Positions 10,727-23,426 are shown, counted from the first letter of the stretch. The stretch is 64,000 nt of DNA from Stephania yunnanensis (GCA_039657365.1 CM077589.1:22232001-22296000); one strand, 5' to 3'. The notes: generated from the sequence alone by a model not told the origin. Numbers and translations: made by a program.

Positions 10727-12128
10727 CTAATTAGGTTTAGTAACTTGAGCTAGCTTGTAACTAATATAAAATACACTTTAAACATCCTATAATGACCCTA
10801 GGGGATGCTAAGGGACCACAGTACAAGGGTCTGAAATGTCAAAGGTTGATTGAGATGCGTGTTAGAAGACGCGAGGGCGAATATTTTGTGTAGGTTTTTG
10901 GTAAGTAACCGACAGGGGCCTCAATACTAATTGCTTTCATTCAATTGGTTTTATCTCTTTATGAAATGATGTCTTGTGAATCTTACTCATTTCTTTGTGA
11001 AAATGTTGTTCTTCATGAACTTGATATCCTTGAATTGATAATATCTTGACTTTGTTGGTAAATTACTTTCTTAGAAACTCAAATGCATGCTATTGTTGGC
11101 TTAAATGATTTTTCTTTGTTATTCTTATCAATCTTTTTGGGAAAAGCATGCATTATATATTACCGTGTGGTTTATATTGTTTATCTTCTTGATTCACTCT
11201 AGTATCGAGTGAACTTGATTTTAAGGGGTTGAATGGTAGTCAGAGGTGCGATACACGTGTTGTGTGATCATATGTACCACCATGAATACATGGATTGTAG
11301 ATTGTGCTAAGTCCATTGTTTAGGATTGGAAAGTCAAGATGGTAGAGGTGATTGCGTGTCTGCTACAATTGTTGGAACTAATCTAAACTGTTGGAGACTT
11401 AGTTAAATCTACACTGCCTTGGAAGTTAGGTTGTGTACTGTCTGTTACAATTGGATAGATTTGGATCACTTGGATACCCACATTTGTATGATATTGTCGC
11501 TCTATTCTCTTTGATCTCCTTATTAGATTGTTCATCACTTTTTATTTCATTTCTTTGTGCTTACCTACATGATCTATCGCCTAACTTTTTATTGGATTCT
11601 AGAATTAATTTTGAGACTCCTCTGGCTTTACTCACTGAAATTGTCTCCTATGTGGTGACAATTGCAAGTTCGTCGTCTAGTAAGAGAAAGGAGTCGATAC
11701 TTGGTGCCTTCCTCTAAGCTTTCCTCAGAGTCGGCTTCCACTTTTACTACGCGTACAGCCTTTTGGTGTAACTATGTTATATATATATTGTAAAATTGGT
11801 TAAATGGGCCGAGTGCTCTTTGATACATGCACATTTCTAATTCTGTCACCTTATATGCATAAGACCATATTTCCTAGGGTTTCCACATCATAGGTTGTCC
11901 CGTTTTATCATTTATTGAGTTATTTAAATTGCTTAAGTTTAGTTCTACTTCTTTAATTGTAAAACTTGCAAAAATGTAATAACTTAACTTTAAAACACTG
12001 AATAATTAATAATAATGTAAATGAAGGTAGACTAGACTAGCTTTGCGTTGACCTTGCGAGGGCTGACTCGGGGATCCACGTAAGTCTAGGCTGGGCAGGG
12101 CCCAGTTTGTGGGGACTGGGCCATCACA

Positions 12129-12530
12129 TATGTGCACCCACCGTCACACACTAGACAATGAGTACAATAAGTAAAAGTAAATCTTGAAACCACTTATCAA
12201 CATTTCCAAAATATACAAAGAACGGTAGCTAAAAACATACAATAGCTATGAATATAGAAAAACAGAAAGAAAAGTATGCAAGCAGTCACCAAGCTACTAC
12301 AAAAGACAACAAATTGAGAAGTCATGCAAATCTAGGCCCAGTTAGCTGACATCCCCAGGGAATCTAACCTTGTGTAACACACTAGTAACATCAGCTGTGT
12401 AGAGTGCAGATTAATCATAGTTGCAAGTATAACTGCTCGATTGTAGTAATAGTTTGACCAACTTACGTTGATTATGGATATAGTCCTCCGGGAAAGGTGT
12501 ATGCACTCAATATTTGCCTAGTCAAAATTG
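12129..12530 (-). repeat. Old LTR, right piece
   Basis: Resumes the LTR homology broken at 8535. TGCACCCACCGTCA, GATGAGTACAA-type and CATCCCCAGGGAATCTAACC blocks match 15902-16325 in order. Homology to that LTR fades after about 12530. Confidence 0.5.
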
Positions 12531-15400
12531 TTAAATTTCTAAAGAAATCCTTTTTTAATTTGTTTTATAACTAATCTAATCTAATCTAACGAAACAATGC
12601 AAATAACTTTAACTCTTATATTAAGAATATCTTACTTCACAACTTTCCCTAGATAATGAAATGCTATGATTTTCAACTCACTTTATCATCATTATAATGT
12701 GTGTGCAATACCTAATTAGAATAGACATATTTCCTTCAAATCCACTTCTACCTACTGTCATGACGAAAAATATTCTAATGTGCAAACTAGAACTCCACTA
12801 TCAGTGTGAATAATGTAAGCTCCATATTGCTTTAATGTTCCAAATCATTAGACTCATAACCAATTATGTTTATATCCGTGCTTCCCTAATCAACAACTAT
12901 CAATCGATGTTGTATATTTTACGGTCGTACCATCCATATCCGGCTTAAATGCTTCAATGACCATAACAACTTCTAAAATATAATATCAACAAACACGTGA
13001 TCAAGATGTTCGCAGTGTTATGCTCACAATTAAGATAAATTCTAACAGTTGCACTTTTTATCTTTCTAATCTATACATATTTGTAGTATAATGTTCATAC
13101 CACATGATTCATTGCTCCATAAGATTTATAAACTACTCACACTTACTTGAAACAAACATGCACAAAGTGGTATTCATTGAAATTAGAGATATACAGGACT
13201 ACATTCAATTACATCAATAAAACAACACCCGAATATCACAGATGAGTCTTCAATGTCTCTCTTCCACAATTCTTCTTAATACTTAAGAATAAGTTATGCC
13301 AATGCTAAATTATTGCTAATAGTGGCTAATTCATGGTAATTGATAAGTTTACCACATTCTAATATCTATTTATACTCCTAAGAAACGTTTGAAAACAATT
13401 AAAAATCCTACTAGAAAATTTAACATGAAATGAAACTCTAACTTTCTATTTTATTCAATCTTGGTGCTGCCACTTATTGTTTGGCGATGTGTGTATAAAC
13501 CCACGGTGCTGTGACAACTTCAGTCACTTTATGTGCAAATTCTTGGTTAAGTAGACTCAGTGTTGTGCTTGTCTGTCCTCGGTGCCATCCTTATGCCTCC
13601 ACGGCGCCATGACTGTGCTAGCCATCCTTGGTCACTTTCTTCTCTTCCTTGGTCTTTGGCGCAGTGGCTTAATCTCCCACAATGTTCCTTGAACTCCCAC
13701 AACATCCTACTTATTTGCTCTTTTGTCAACCTCTATTTTATGAGTTTTAGCTCTGTTTCTTCTCGAATTCACTCACTTACCTACTTTATATTATATATGC
13801 CTAAAAGTAGATAAACACCATCAATTTAAGCTTATTTCAGGATATTTATAATAACTATACTACTAAATTAGCCCTATATAAAAGTCCAAATAATCACTTG
13901 TCAAATATCCCTAAACTCAAGATTTTACATGTCCTAAGCAAAAATGTATTTTACTAAGTATCCTAAGTACCCCTATCAGTCTAATTCATATTTATTTTAC
14001 ATTATTCATAGGGTATCCTTTAATTCAACTAAGTTCCAAGTTAGTAATTCACTCATGAGATTTTCTTTGCAAAAACTTATATTTTCAGAACATGTAGCTT
14101 TAACAACACATACAATTCACTTTCGAAACACCAAAGTAGATTACAACCAAAAACATCACTACTCACAAGTTTGTTTCACCTTGACACTTAAGTAGCATAT
14201 GTACAATCTTATGATTTCTCATTAAGCTTATGAATTCACAAATAAGCATTGATCAAACTAATTTCGGAAGACTTTAGCACTTTAAGAGTCTATAGGACTT
14301 AATATAGTTGGAAAGAAAACTTAAGTCAATTAAGCTACTAGTACTCGAGCTAAATCGTTTATTTGAAAAGTTTTATTCTAACTTCCGCCTTCTTTTTATT
14401 TTTATCTCTCTTTTCTTTCATTCTTCTTCTTTCACCTTATATATATATTTCACGGTCCCTGCTCCTTTTCCTATAGATTCTTTTTTTTCTCACTTATTTC
14501 CAACCATCAAGTTCTCTACTCTATTTTTTGTAGAACTTGTGGGATTCTCTTTAAAAAAACTCTTGTTATCATTTCTCACTTTCACTTTATCAAGCAAATT
14601 AACTCTGAATCTTTCATTGCATACGCTTATTTCTTCCCCTCTTAGCACTAAGTCTTTATTTGCTTTTTTATATCCAAGTAAGTTTCACACTTATTATATA
14701 ATTCCTTAAAGATCTAACTTTTTCCACGAGAACTGTTCTAGTATTCTCATTTCTTTTATTTCAAGTTCATGGTCTTCCATAACTCTAGGTTTCTAATACG
14801 AAATCATACAATTGTTGCTACATTTTATATTTTCTTCACAAATTTCATAAACGTACTCTTGAGTTTCAAATTAACTAGACACTTTATTTTATTCATCCTC
14901 AATTAAAGGCATAAATGTACAAATGAATCACATATTCATTATATATTACTTTATATAACCTAATATATACTACTTAAACATGTTCAAAGAGTAAATGAAT
15001 AAGAAAAATAATTCACTACCATGCTTTCCTCTTTAACTACATCAAAAATAAGATTTAAGCGATCATACCTGCCGTATTTGTCCTTATTTCATCCTTTTTA
15101 CCATTGCCCATAATGTTGTGTTGATGCCCTCAAATTTAGACCAAACCTTGTCCTTAAGGTTTAAAAATAAGCTTGAAACATAAAAAAAAAACACTAACAC
15201 AAGATATTAAAATAATAAACTACACATACAATTTAAACAACTAAATTATTAACAAAATATCCCCAATATAAAGTTAATTAGTATCCATGTATCACTCATA
15301 TCACCAAGGTCTAAAGATATCCTAAGACTCTGTCATCAAGATTGTGCATCATCATCATCCGCATCATCAGCTCCAACATAGAAATGGTGTCAAGGGACGT
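12531..15400. repeat. Diverged retroelement spacer, copy 2
   Basis: Non-coding, AT-rich, matching 3616-6299 in several ordered blocks (see that entry). It ends abruptly at 15400 where the TG terminus of the chromovirus LTR starts. The open frames at 13547-13814, 13944-14195 and 14308-14709 are on low-complexity T/C-rich sequence, show no domain and are not called as genes. Confidence 0.5.
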
Positions 15401-17760
15401 TGTGATAACCCCTTCCTTAATCTAGGGCACCACTCGACCTAATCTCGTAATTAAGACCAAATCCTAACCCCATTGGACTTAATCACGTATTAGTCAGCCT
15501 TTTTGTCCAAATCTACTCCAACTCATGTTCAGAATAAGTAAAACAAATATCATTTTACAATTGAGAATCAAAGTTAATTTAAAACTTATTAACAATTATA
15601 AAATTTAACAGAAAGCTTAATATATTATGCGGAAGCAATTATTATAAATTCTAAGGGTGTGAAAACCAAGAAACCATGATCACATGCATATATAACAAAG
15701 TGGCGAATATAAACAGTATGATGGTCATCATAAGTCAATGAACTAAGCACTCATCCTGATATACAACCACAAACATATCAAAAATATAAGTATACAATAC
15801 ATAAAATACCAAAACCTACAAAATGTCGATGCACATTTACGCCGCTAGCTCAGAGTTAGTCTCCAATCTTCTCCTTGCTTAGCCTGCTCGTCGACAGTTC
15901 TGCACCCACTGTCATAAAAAGGACGATGAGTACAAAAAGTAATAGTAATTCACATTGACAAATTATTTTACATTTCCAAAACAAACTAATTGGTATTTAA
16001 CGACATAAGTTAAATAAAGAAAAACAAGCCCCAATAATATGCTAAGAAATACCATAGTTAAGCAAGTGAAACTAACATAAGGTTAAATAGTTATGATCTA
16101 GATACGGTCGGCTGTGATCTATGTTAGTGAAGCCATTAACCACTAAGGAATGTACATGTCGCACACAATCTACCTCACTAAGGACACTAACCCCAGTGGC
16201 ATCAGGGACTCTAACCCTGGTATCATTAGGGATTCTAATCTTGTATATCATCAGCAACCCCATGGACTCTAACCCTATGTGCATCATCCTAATGGCAAGT
16301 GCCAACATCCCCAGGGACTCTAACCCTGTGTACTAATCTACTTAGTGTAATGGACTCTAGATTCTATAACTACTTTATAATTTCAAGAAAATGACTCATT
16401 AAGGAATCCAAGGATTTGGCTATGCTACAAAGCACAAATTTTCCCAAAGAGTACAAGTCCATAAAGCCATTCATAAACTCAAAAATCCTTAATAGCATGC
16501 TATTTATACTACATTTACTGTAAAACAACAAGAAATGACATATAGCACATGAATGGATTCAAAAGAATTCAATTTATCAAAATATCATGGAAACCAATCT
16601 CATCAAGTGAGGAATAATAAACAAGTCCACAATATGAGAGTACAAAGCTAGACATAGTCAATATAGACTATGACAAACAAGTTAAAACAGGAAATGAAAT
16701 GTAAACAAACAATCAAGGGTATACTCACATCAAACAATGTAAAGTCCTGGCTTTACCAGTCTCCCGACACCCCAAATATCATGTTCGTATTGTTTAGGAA
16801 ATTGTTAAAAATTGCATATTTATGTGATGTCATGACAATTAGTGCACTAATAAAGTGGATTAGCGCGCTAATGACTTCATTAGCACGCAAACTACTATCT
16901 CTAAATCACTTACCAAGATTAATGCGCTAACTTTTCTCCTAGAGCGTTATGTGCGGGAAAACCCAGATTTCAACAAACAGAATTCTGAGTTTACTCTACA
17001 CATAGACCTCACCAATGCTTTGGGGATCTTCATACACACTCCCAAAACCCGAAGACATCATCAACAACATAAAAATAGCCATGTATAACATTCAATTCAT
17101 CAAATTAAACTAAATAAACTAGTGTTGTAATTACTTAGTTGATGAACACACAACCTAACGTTACCTTCTTCACCAAAATCTACTATTTTCTCCTAATTTC
17201 TCTCCTTAAGCTCCAACAAGTTCCTTCTTGTTTGCTAAGGTGATGAAAATGAAAAACTTGGTTGCATGTCTTGATCTCTAACTTATATATATAAATGGGA
17301 ATGGTTGAATTATAGGCACACATCTTGTTCTAATAAACACGTATCTCGAGACCTATCTAATGGCCCACATGTTGACACTTTTCCCATTAACCTCCACTAA
17401 CTAATCCTAAGTAACACAAATGGCTAACTCAATTGGTCTCTAGCTATGCTAATACATGTCTCGATATCATACGGCTATTTAATTAAATCACTAATTTAGG
17501 CTACATTAATTTCAAATCAACCATAGCCACATAAAAGCCACAATTTAAACTCTACTAAGCTCAAAATAAACTTACCACATAAATCTCTACCCCGGTCCCA
17601 CATCGGCATGCAACTCTAGGCATACATCACAACAAATTTAACATATACCTCAACCATCTCGCCTTGATCAATAGCTTATATCACGGTTTGGGTCCCGCAT
17701 ACATAGGTTGGTGATCCTAATTACAGATAATAAACAAGATTAGAAATTTGGGCCGTGACA
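15401..17760 (-). mobile_element. 3' LTR of a minus-strand gypsy chromovirus
   Basis: In minus sense it begins TGTCACGGCCCAAATTTC (at 17760) and ends GGGGTTATCACA (at 15401), the usual TG...CA form. Immediately upstream in minus sense lie a purine-rich GGTTGGGAAGAA tract (polypurine tract) and a pol carboxy end with a chromodomain-like tail (17803-18003). That fixes it as the 3' LTR. Near 16835-16950 it contains near-palindromic TTAGCGCGCTAA-type motifs. The rest of the element, including its 5' LTR, is missing. Confidence 0.65.
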
Positions 17761-17802
17761 ATTCTTCCCAACCGATGGCGATTTTGTCCTCGAAATTAGA
17801 AT

Positions 17803-18003
17803 TTAAATTAGGTTAATACCTGACTTGAAGAGGTATGGAAATCTATCCATCATATAGTCTTCCCACTCCCAATTGAGTTCCCTATCATCATGGAATTGCC
17901 ACTTGAGAAAGACTTTCGGGACAGACCTATTTCTCAACTGCTGTACCCTTTGATTTACGATCTGAATAAACGGCTCCTCATACGCAAATGTCTACCTCCA
18001 ATA
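17803..18003 (-). pseudogene. Chromovirus pol carboxy end, truncated
   Basis: Minus frame ending at the stop 17803-17805. It reads YEEPFIQIVNQRVQQLRNRS, then PKVFLKW, then WEWEDYMMDRFPYLF. This is the typical tail of plant chromovirus polyproteins (family pattern: VQQLRN..I..VKVLW....EEATWE.E..M...YP.LF), where the degenerate chromodomain directs integration. The frame is cut off at about 18003, where unrelated sequence begins. Only about 65 codons remain. Confidence 0.7.
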
Positions 18004-18111
18004 AAAACAGGTGAGGAAATTTTAAACTAGATCGATCGATGCATTAGGGTTAATAAACGTCACTGAAATTTGGGCTGAAGCTGTGAATTCAAAGATTTCA
18101 ACGGTGTTAGG

Positions 18112-18316
18112 ATGGAAAAGAAGGAGCATATTTTAGGACTTGCAATAGACCGCCTCTATGTTGATCCTGATCGCAAGGTATCTCTATTCGACTTTTGTGG
18201 TCTATTTGTCATGGCAGTGTGAAGCTCCTCTAAACCTTTCATTTTTTCAGCCATATAATCTCTTGGGTTTATATTATGGTTTTGGTCGTACATTCCTCGA
18301 CCGCACTAGTGAATGA
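18112..18316 (+). pseudogene. Possible host-gene exon pair, unidentified
   Basis: ATG at 18112 opens a 22-codon frame, MEKKEHILGLAIDRLYVDPD, ending at a donor-like AAG|GTATCT (18178). A T-rich tract and CAG acceptor at 18250 are followed in the same phase by PYNLLGLYYGFGRTFLDRTS and a stop. The frame, codon choice and splice signals look like two short exons of a real gene. I do not recognise the protein. It sits in a 2.1-kb block between two retroelement remnants that also holds an LRR exon and a CACTA end, so it is probably captured or displaced host sequence. Confidence 0.35.
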
Positions 18317-18493
18317 TTTATATCTGATGATCATATCTTCTGAGAAATAGTTTGAGCACGTTAAATTCGTTTCAAAATGTCAGCTAGTTCAACTATTTCA
18401 TGTATGAGTTTTCAATGCCACGGACCAAAGTATTTTCAATATTTGACTTGCTGAAGAAAGTTTGGAAGAACTATACGATTACACCAACTCCAT

Positions 18494-18742
18494 ATGATAG
18501 AAGTAACGTCTTACAACGGGAATGATGTTATACTCTCCACAAGATTTAGGTGCTTTTGTTCTCCATTTAACAGTCATTATTGTTGTTCCCCTTTTTCAGA
18601 GCAACATTTTTTCATTGTCACGGAAGGATGTTTGGTTTTCAAAGGAAATAAATTGTTGTACCCAAGGAAGGATGAAGGAACTGGTGACCATGCTCCTTTA
18701 GATGAAGTTATCAACATATGCAGTGCCACTTCAAATGCTTGA
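18494..18742 (+). CDS. Unidentified exon-like ORF
   Basis: An 82-codon open frame. The second half (FFIVTEGCLVFKGNKLLYPR, then DEGTGDHAPLDEVINICSA) has a balanced, globular-protein composition unlike the surrounding AT-rich noise, and follows a T-rich stretch resembling an intron 3' end at about 18590-18600. I cannot name the family. It may belong to the same gene fragment as 18112-18316. Sequence from 18743 to 19440 shows nothing recognisable. Confidence 0.3.
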   Translation: MIEVTSYNGNDVILSTRFRCFCSPFNSHYCCSPFSEQHFFIVTEGCLVFKGNKLLYPRKDEGTGDHAPLDEVINICSATSNA

Positions 18743-19440
18743 AGCTAATTGTAAATGAAACCTTCTTTTAATTGGTTTGTATCGAAGGTCGAGGATAAAG
18801 GTAAATTAAAACTCTATTATACCATGCAGTGTTAAGTGGTTTTTGTCATGTTTATATTGGTAAAAATGGGATCGTATGTAATATTAATGGCATATATATG
18901 TTGTCAACTACTAAGAAAAGAAAAAATCCATCTTCTTATTGGCTAAGTGGATAGTTTGCTTAATCTAACTGCTATTGGTTTTGCCATCATCGTGATTTTG
19001 CTTATCTATATAAAAAGGGTAATCAAACAATGGAGTTCAAATGGGGTCACTTTCACTCCTTGTCACAAAACTATCTTCATTTTAATCTATTTTAGATCGA
19101 CAGATAGATCTTGATTGGCTATTTTTTTCTTGTCACAAACAATTTATGCTTTGCTATCTTTTTTATTCGTACATGTGCGTAACTTATGATGAAGTTGTAT
19201 TAGATGTATAATAGAGACTTCTTTAAAAAGTCCTTTATGAAGCTTATTACTTTAATGAAAATGGTACTGGAGGATTCCTAACTTATCTTATACATACTCT
19301 TTCTCCTAGTAGAAGAATTTGACTAATCTACTAAGGGTAAGGATATTGTTTATGTATTCGATTTTCTTTTTTAGTCATTACAAACTTGTATTTAACTTAT
19401 ATGATGATAGGCTTGATAATTAAGTCTTTTCTTGTGTTAG

Positions 19441-19547
19441 GCTCTTGTAGAAGAACAACGTTAGTGATCCTTTGCCACAAGAGATTGGAGCCTTTCAATT
19501 GAGGCTTCACACTCTTGATTTTTCCAACAAAAGTTTCGATGGCGAAG
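19441..19547 (+). pseudogene. LRR exon fragment of a NIK/SERK-like receptor kinase
   Basis: Directly after an intron-like GTGTTAG acceptor, one exon's worth of frame reads LL, stop, KNNVSDPLPQEIGAF, then LHTLDFSNKSFDGE. This fits the leucine-rich-repeat exon of NIK-type LRR-II receptor kinases (family pattern: LLQNNNISGPIP.EIG.L..LQTLDLSNN.FSGEIP), which is similarly short and phase-delimited. The third codon is TAG where the family has Gln. Nothing of the kinase or of neighbouring LRR exons is present, so this is an isolated, dead exon. Confidence 0.55.
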
Positions 19548-19789
19548 TTTTGTATTTTATTTTATTTTTTATTTTATAATCATGTTAAGTTTTTGAATGT
19601 TGACTATATCTATTATAAAGTTTGATCATATTTTTGTAAATTATTTTTTTGGACTACAATGTTGGGTTACATTATGAAATTCATGTTTTATGAAACTGAT
19701 TTTGTAATTTTGTTATTTTTATTAAACCTTGAATTCAATTTTTCTGTAATTGTGCTCTCTTTATATGGTATTAAACAGATTTAAAAAAA

Positions 19790-20147
19790 AAAAGATATTT
19801 GAAAATAGCAACGAAATTAACGACGAAAAACAAAACCCTAAAACATCAATTATGTTTTTAAAATCCCTTGCTAATTTAGAAACAACATTAGAAAAATAAT
19901 CGATGTCCGTTACTAAATTCATTTCTTAAAGGGGGAAAAACCGTATATTCTTTTAGAAATGGACAACGGATAGTCCGTTGTTAAATTTAGCAATAGACTG
20001 GGAATTCTGTTTCTTAAATTTAGCATTGAGCGTTCTAGATACAAATGTGGTTCTGTTTCTAATTCTATTGCTAAACATTTTAGCAATAGAAAATATAGGG
20101 TATAAAAACGGGAATTTTCGTTTTTGAATCATCATTTTTTCGTAGTG
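19790..20147. mobile_element. Right end of a CACTA-like element
   Basis: Ends TTTTTTCGTAGTG (the CACTA 3' terminus) at 20147. The preceding 350 bases contain repeated subterminal motifs of the GCAACGAAA / CCGTTGTTAAATTTAGCAATAGA type, resembling those of the complete CACTA element at 45427-50634. No matching CACTAC left end was found before 18004, so the left part is lost or too diverged. It borders the gypsy remnant at 20440. The LRR exon and unidentified exons at 18112-19547 may have been its cargo. Confidence 0.5.
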
Positions 20148-20459
20148 AAATGTGCAGTCATAAAATTGCTTTTAGCTCCTACATCCAGTTGAACTCCGTA
20201 AAATAACATTTCATTAATTTGTATATTGAGGAACATATGCCCTTGATCTTCTTTAAGAGTTTTGAACGATCACTATTTTTATCATATTCCTCGTAATTCG
20301 AGGCATCTTTATCACATTCAAATGGGTCTTTGGCAGGTTGTTATTCCTCATGTGATTTCTTATTCTTCATTCTTTTTGGTGTAATAACCATCCCTAAGCT
20401 TGATTGTTTCATTGGAGTTTATGGTTACAACATTCAACAATGTTCAAGTCATTTGATGA

Positions 20460-21803
20460 GTTGTCAACAGGGTCCAAGTTAACGATCTCCATATCCTATG
20501 AGATAAGATTTTTATGATAAGGATTTAATCTATGACCACTAACTTTAAAGATTCTCCCTGTTTCTCTACTTTCTATCTTTACAACAGCGTGGAGGAATAT
20601 GTGCGTGATTAGAAAAGGTCCCATCCATCTTGAATGAAGTTTTTAAGGAAATAATTGAAGGCGTTATCAAAAGAGTAACACTTTTTGTCCTATTTTAAAA
20701 TTCTTAATATTTAATTTATTGTCATGAAATGCTTTAGTTTTATCTTTATAAATAGAAGCACTTTCATACACATCATTTCTCAACTCTTCTAACTCTTGAA
20801 TATTTAGTTTACATTGTTTTCTTGAATTCTCATAATTCATATTTCAAGTTTTAATTGCCCGATATGGTTAATGTTCTAATTCTACTAGTAAATGAAATAT
20901 TTTTTCGAAAACTAACCTATAAGGTGTCATACCTATGGGTGTCTTAAATGCAATTCTATATGTTAATAATGCATATTCTAAACGAAGACTCCAGTTTTTA
21001 CGTGTTCAACATACCGTCTTTTTTAAAATTGACTTAATTTCTCTGTTTAAGGTTTTGGCTTGTCCACTAGTTTGAGGGTGATATGAGATGAATGTTCGAT
21101 GTGTAACGTTATATATGTGAAGTAGGGTAGCAATAATTTTATTGCAAAATTGTGAACCTCTATCACTAATTAATGCTCTAGGTGCTCCAAAAATAGTAAA
21201 GATCCTTGATTTTATGAAATTAACTACTATTTTATAATCATTAAATTTTTAGTGGCTATAACTTCTACCCAATTCGTCCCATAATCTACGGCTAGTAAAA
21301 TGTAAGTATTTCCAGTAGATGGTGAAAAACTTCCCATAAAGTCTATTTCCCAAATGTCAAATACTTCGCAAAAAAGTATAGGACATAACGACATTTGGTT
21401 CCTACGTCCTAAATTTCTAGTTTTTTGACAATTTGGACAAGCTTTCATAAAAACGTAACAATCCTGAAATAAAAAGTAGGCCAAAAAATTCTTGACGTAG
21501 ACTAAAATGTCTTTCACAAGCATAAGTATGGCAATGACCTGCGATAGATTGTTTTTTTGTTTATGGAATACATTTTTGAATGGTTTGGTCAGAACAAAAT
21601 TTACATAAGTAAGGTTCATCTCATAAATAATGTTTAGAATCATGTTTTTTTTTTTTTTTTTGGGTTCTTGTTAATTGGGGTGATGGCCTATTAGTAATGT
21701 GATAGTCGACTATATCGGTGTAACATGGGCTACTAATAGCTATTTTGTATAAGTATTCATATAAAAATTCATCTTTTAATGGTATTGGGTTCTCCATTTT
21801 CAA
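20460..21803 (-). pseudogene. Athila-like integrase, broken
   Basis: From 21803 down in minus sense: a pre-integrase segment (YTDIVDYHITNR), the zinc-binding part with CPNCQKTRN, and the catalytic core with FDIWEIDFMG and AVDYGTNWVE. Past the frame break near 21225 come SDRGSQFCNKI and YHPQTSGQAKTLNREIKS, so the D, D and E positions can all be found. The carboxy part (RWMGPFLITH, then GHRLNPY) reaches about 20470. Frame interruptions near 21640, 21230 and 21020 prevent expression. The T-run at 21646-21661 corresponds to the KKKK stretch. Confidence 0.8.
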
Positions 21804-21829
21804 GTCTACTTAGATGGTTTGCTATTTTG

Positions 21830-22215
21830 CGCCTTTCTTGTCTTTTATAGTAAGATTAAATTCTTGTAACAATAAGATCCATCTTATTAATCTAGGTTTA
21901 GCATCTTTCTTTGCAATCAAATATCTCAATGCAGCATGATATGAGTAAACTATTACTTTTGTTCCTATTAAATATGGTCTAAAATCTTCTAATGCAAATA
22001 TAGCTGCTAAGAGTTATTTTTCTGTAATGGCATAGTTTAGTTGGGCACGATCTAAAGTTCTTGCTGCGTAATATATGACATGAGAATTCTTTCCTATCTT
22101 TTGACCTAAAACAGCTCCTACTGCATAATTACTTGCATCACACACTATTTCGAAAGGTTGTGACCAATCTAGTGACTTTATTACAAGTGTGGCAATTATG
22201 GTTTCTTTTAATTTA
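21830..22215 (-). pseudogene. Athila-like RNase H, broken
   Basis: Minus translation contains FEIVCDASNYAVGAVLGQKI, HVIYYAARTLDRAQLNYAI, the TEK position followed by a stop, and ALRYLIAKKDAKPRLIRWIL. These are the standard gypsy RNase H blocks, with the catalytic Asp in CDAS present. One in-frame stop replaces the conserved Glu after TEK. Confidence 0.8.
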
Positions 22216-22399
22216 TAAAAACGTATATTTCATTTGGTTGCGAACTCATAGGAAACATTATTTTGCAATAGTTTGCATAAAGGTTGTGTTATTTTGGAAA
22301 TGTCTTTCAGAAAACGCCTATAGAATTCTGCATGATGAAGAAAAGATCTTACTTCCTCACAGTAGTAGGGTAAGGTAATATCTTTATAACTTGAATCTT

Positions 22400-22990
22400 A
22401 GCAGGGTCTACTTCTATTCCTTTTGCTGACATAATGTGTCCTAGTATAAGTCTTTGATTTACCACAAAATGGCATTTTTCATAATTCAATACTAGAAGTT
22501 TTTCTATGAATCTTTTAAATATTTTAGATAAATGAAGTAAGCATTCATCAAAAGAATTATCTTATACGGTGAAATCATCTATGAAAACTTCAATAAAATG
22601 CTCTATGTATTTTGAGAAAATATTAACCATAAATTTTTGAAATGTAGTGGGTTCGTTAGATAAACCAAAAGGCATATGTATATAAGAAAATGTAATGGGT
22701 TTTTCCAAATGGTAAAAGTAGTTTTTTCGTGATTTTTTGGCTTTATAAGAATCCGATGAAATCCTTCGTATCCATCTAAACAACAGTAATGGGTTCTTCC
22801 AACTAGTCTTTCTAACATTTGATATATATGAACGGAAGTGGATAGTGATAGTTTTAGTTATGTCCTTTAGCTTCCTATAATCCATGCACACTCTCCAATC
22901 ATTTTGGATTCTAATTGGTACTAATTCTCCATGTTCATTTGTTATAATTGTGATGTCTTTTAGGGATTGCTTGTATCGGGCTAACCCAAT
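22400..22990 (-). pseudogene. Athila-like reverse transcriptase, broken
   Basis: Minus translation gives NEHGELVPIRIQ, then WRVCMDYRKLKD, a frameshifted palm section with QEKTTF-type sequence, then HMPFGLSNEPTTFQKFM and the catalytic FIDDFTV (usually Y/F-x-D-D). Past a shift follow GHIMSAKGIEVDPAKI, the thumb/RNase H connection. The open part of the frame is 22891-22562. Confidence 0.85.
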
Positions 22991-23426
22991 TACTATATGT
23001 TATTGGAAATATCATTCTTGCGTATACTAAATTTAATATTTCATTCTTTACTACTTTCATCATCGGTGGATTCAATTTACGTTAAGCTTGTCTAGAGGGC
23101 TTTGTATCTATTTCAAGATTAATCCTATACATACATGTGGCTACACTTAATCCTTTAATATTAGCTACTATCCATCCCATTGCTCTCTTGAATTTTTTGA
23201 GAACATTTATTAGTTTCTCTTCTTCTAGATTTGATAATTTATTAGATATTATAACTAGTAAAACATTGTCATTTTTCTAAATACACACATTCGAAATGAT
23301 CTGGCAGAACTTTTAAGTCTAATTTTGGAGCTTCTAGTATAGAGGGTAAAAGTTTTAAATGGGTTATAGGTAGGTCCATATAGTAAGAGAGTTCAGGGAA
23401 TTCATTTTATGATTCTAAGGCATTGA

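Larger units (their letters stand above)
8536..12128. mobile_element. Probable solo LTR, 3.6 kb, inserted in an older LTR
   Basis: Starts TGTAACAACTCG and ends GGGCCATCACA, giving TG...CA termini. The 5-base flanks are TATCT (8531-8535) and TATGT (12129-12133), one mismatch. It interrupts the older LTR at a point where homology to 15401-17760 breaks and resumes exactly. No gag or pol is present, which fits LTR-LTR recombination leaving a solo LTR. It includes a later hAT-like MITE (9145-9849) and a 17-base minisatellite (10521-10726). The short open frames inside it, such as 11433-11717, have no recognisable domain. Confidence 0.5.

Noticed and set aside
13547..14709. Several 60-133 codon frames
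   Set aside because: T/C-rich low-complexity sequence that aligns with non-coding spacer at 3616-6299.
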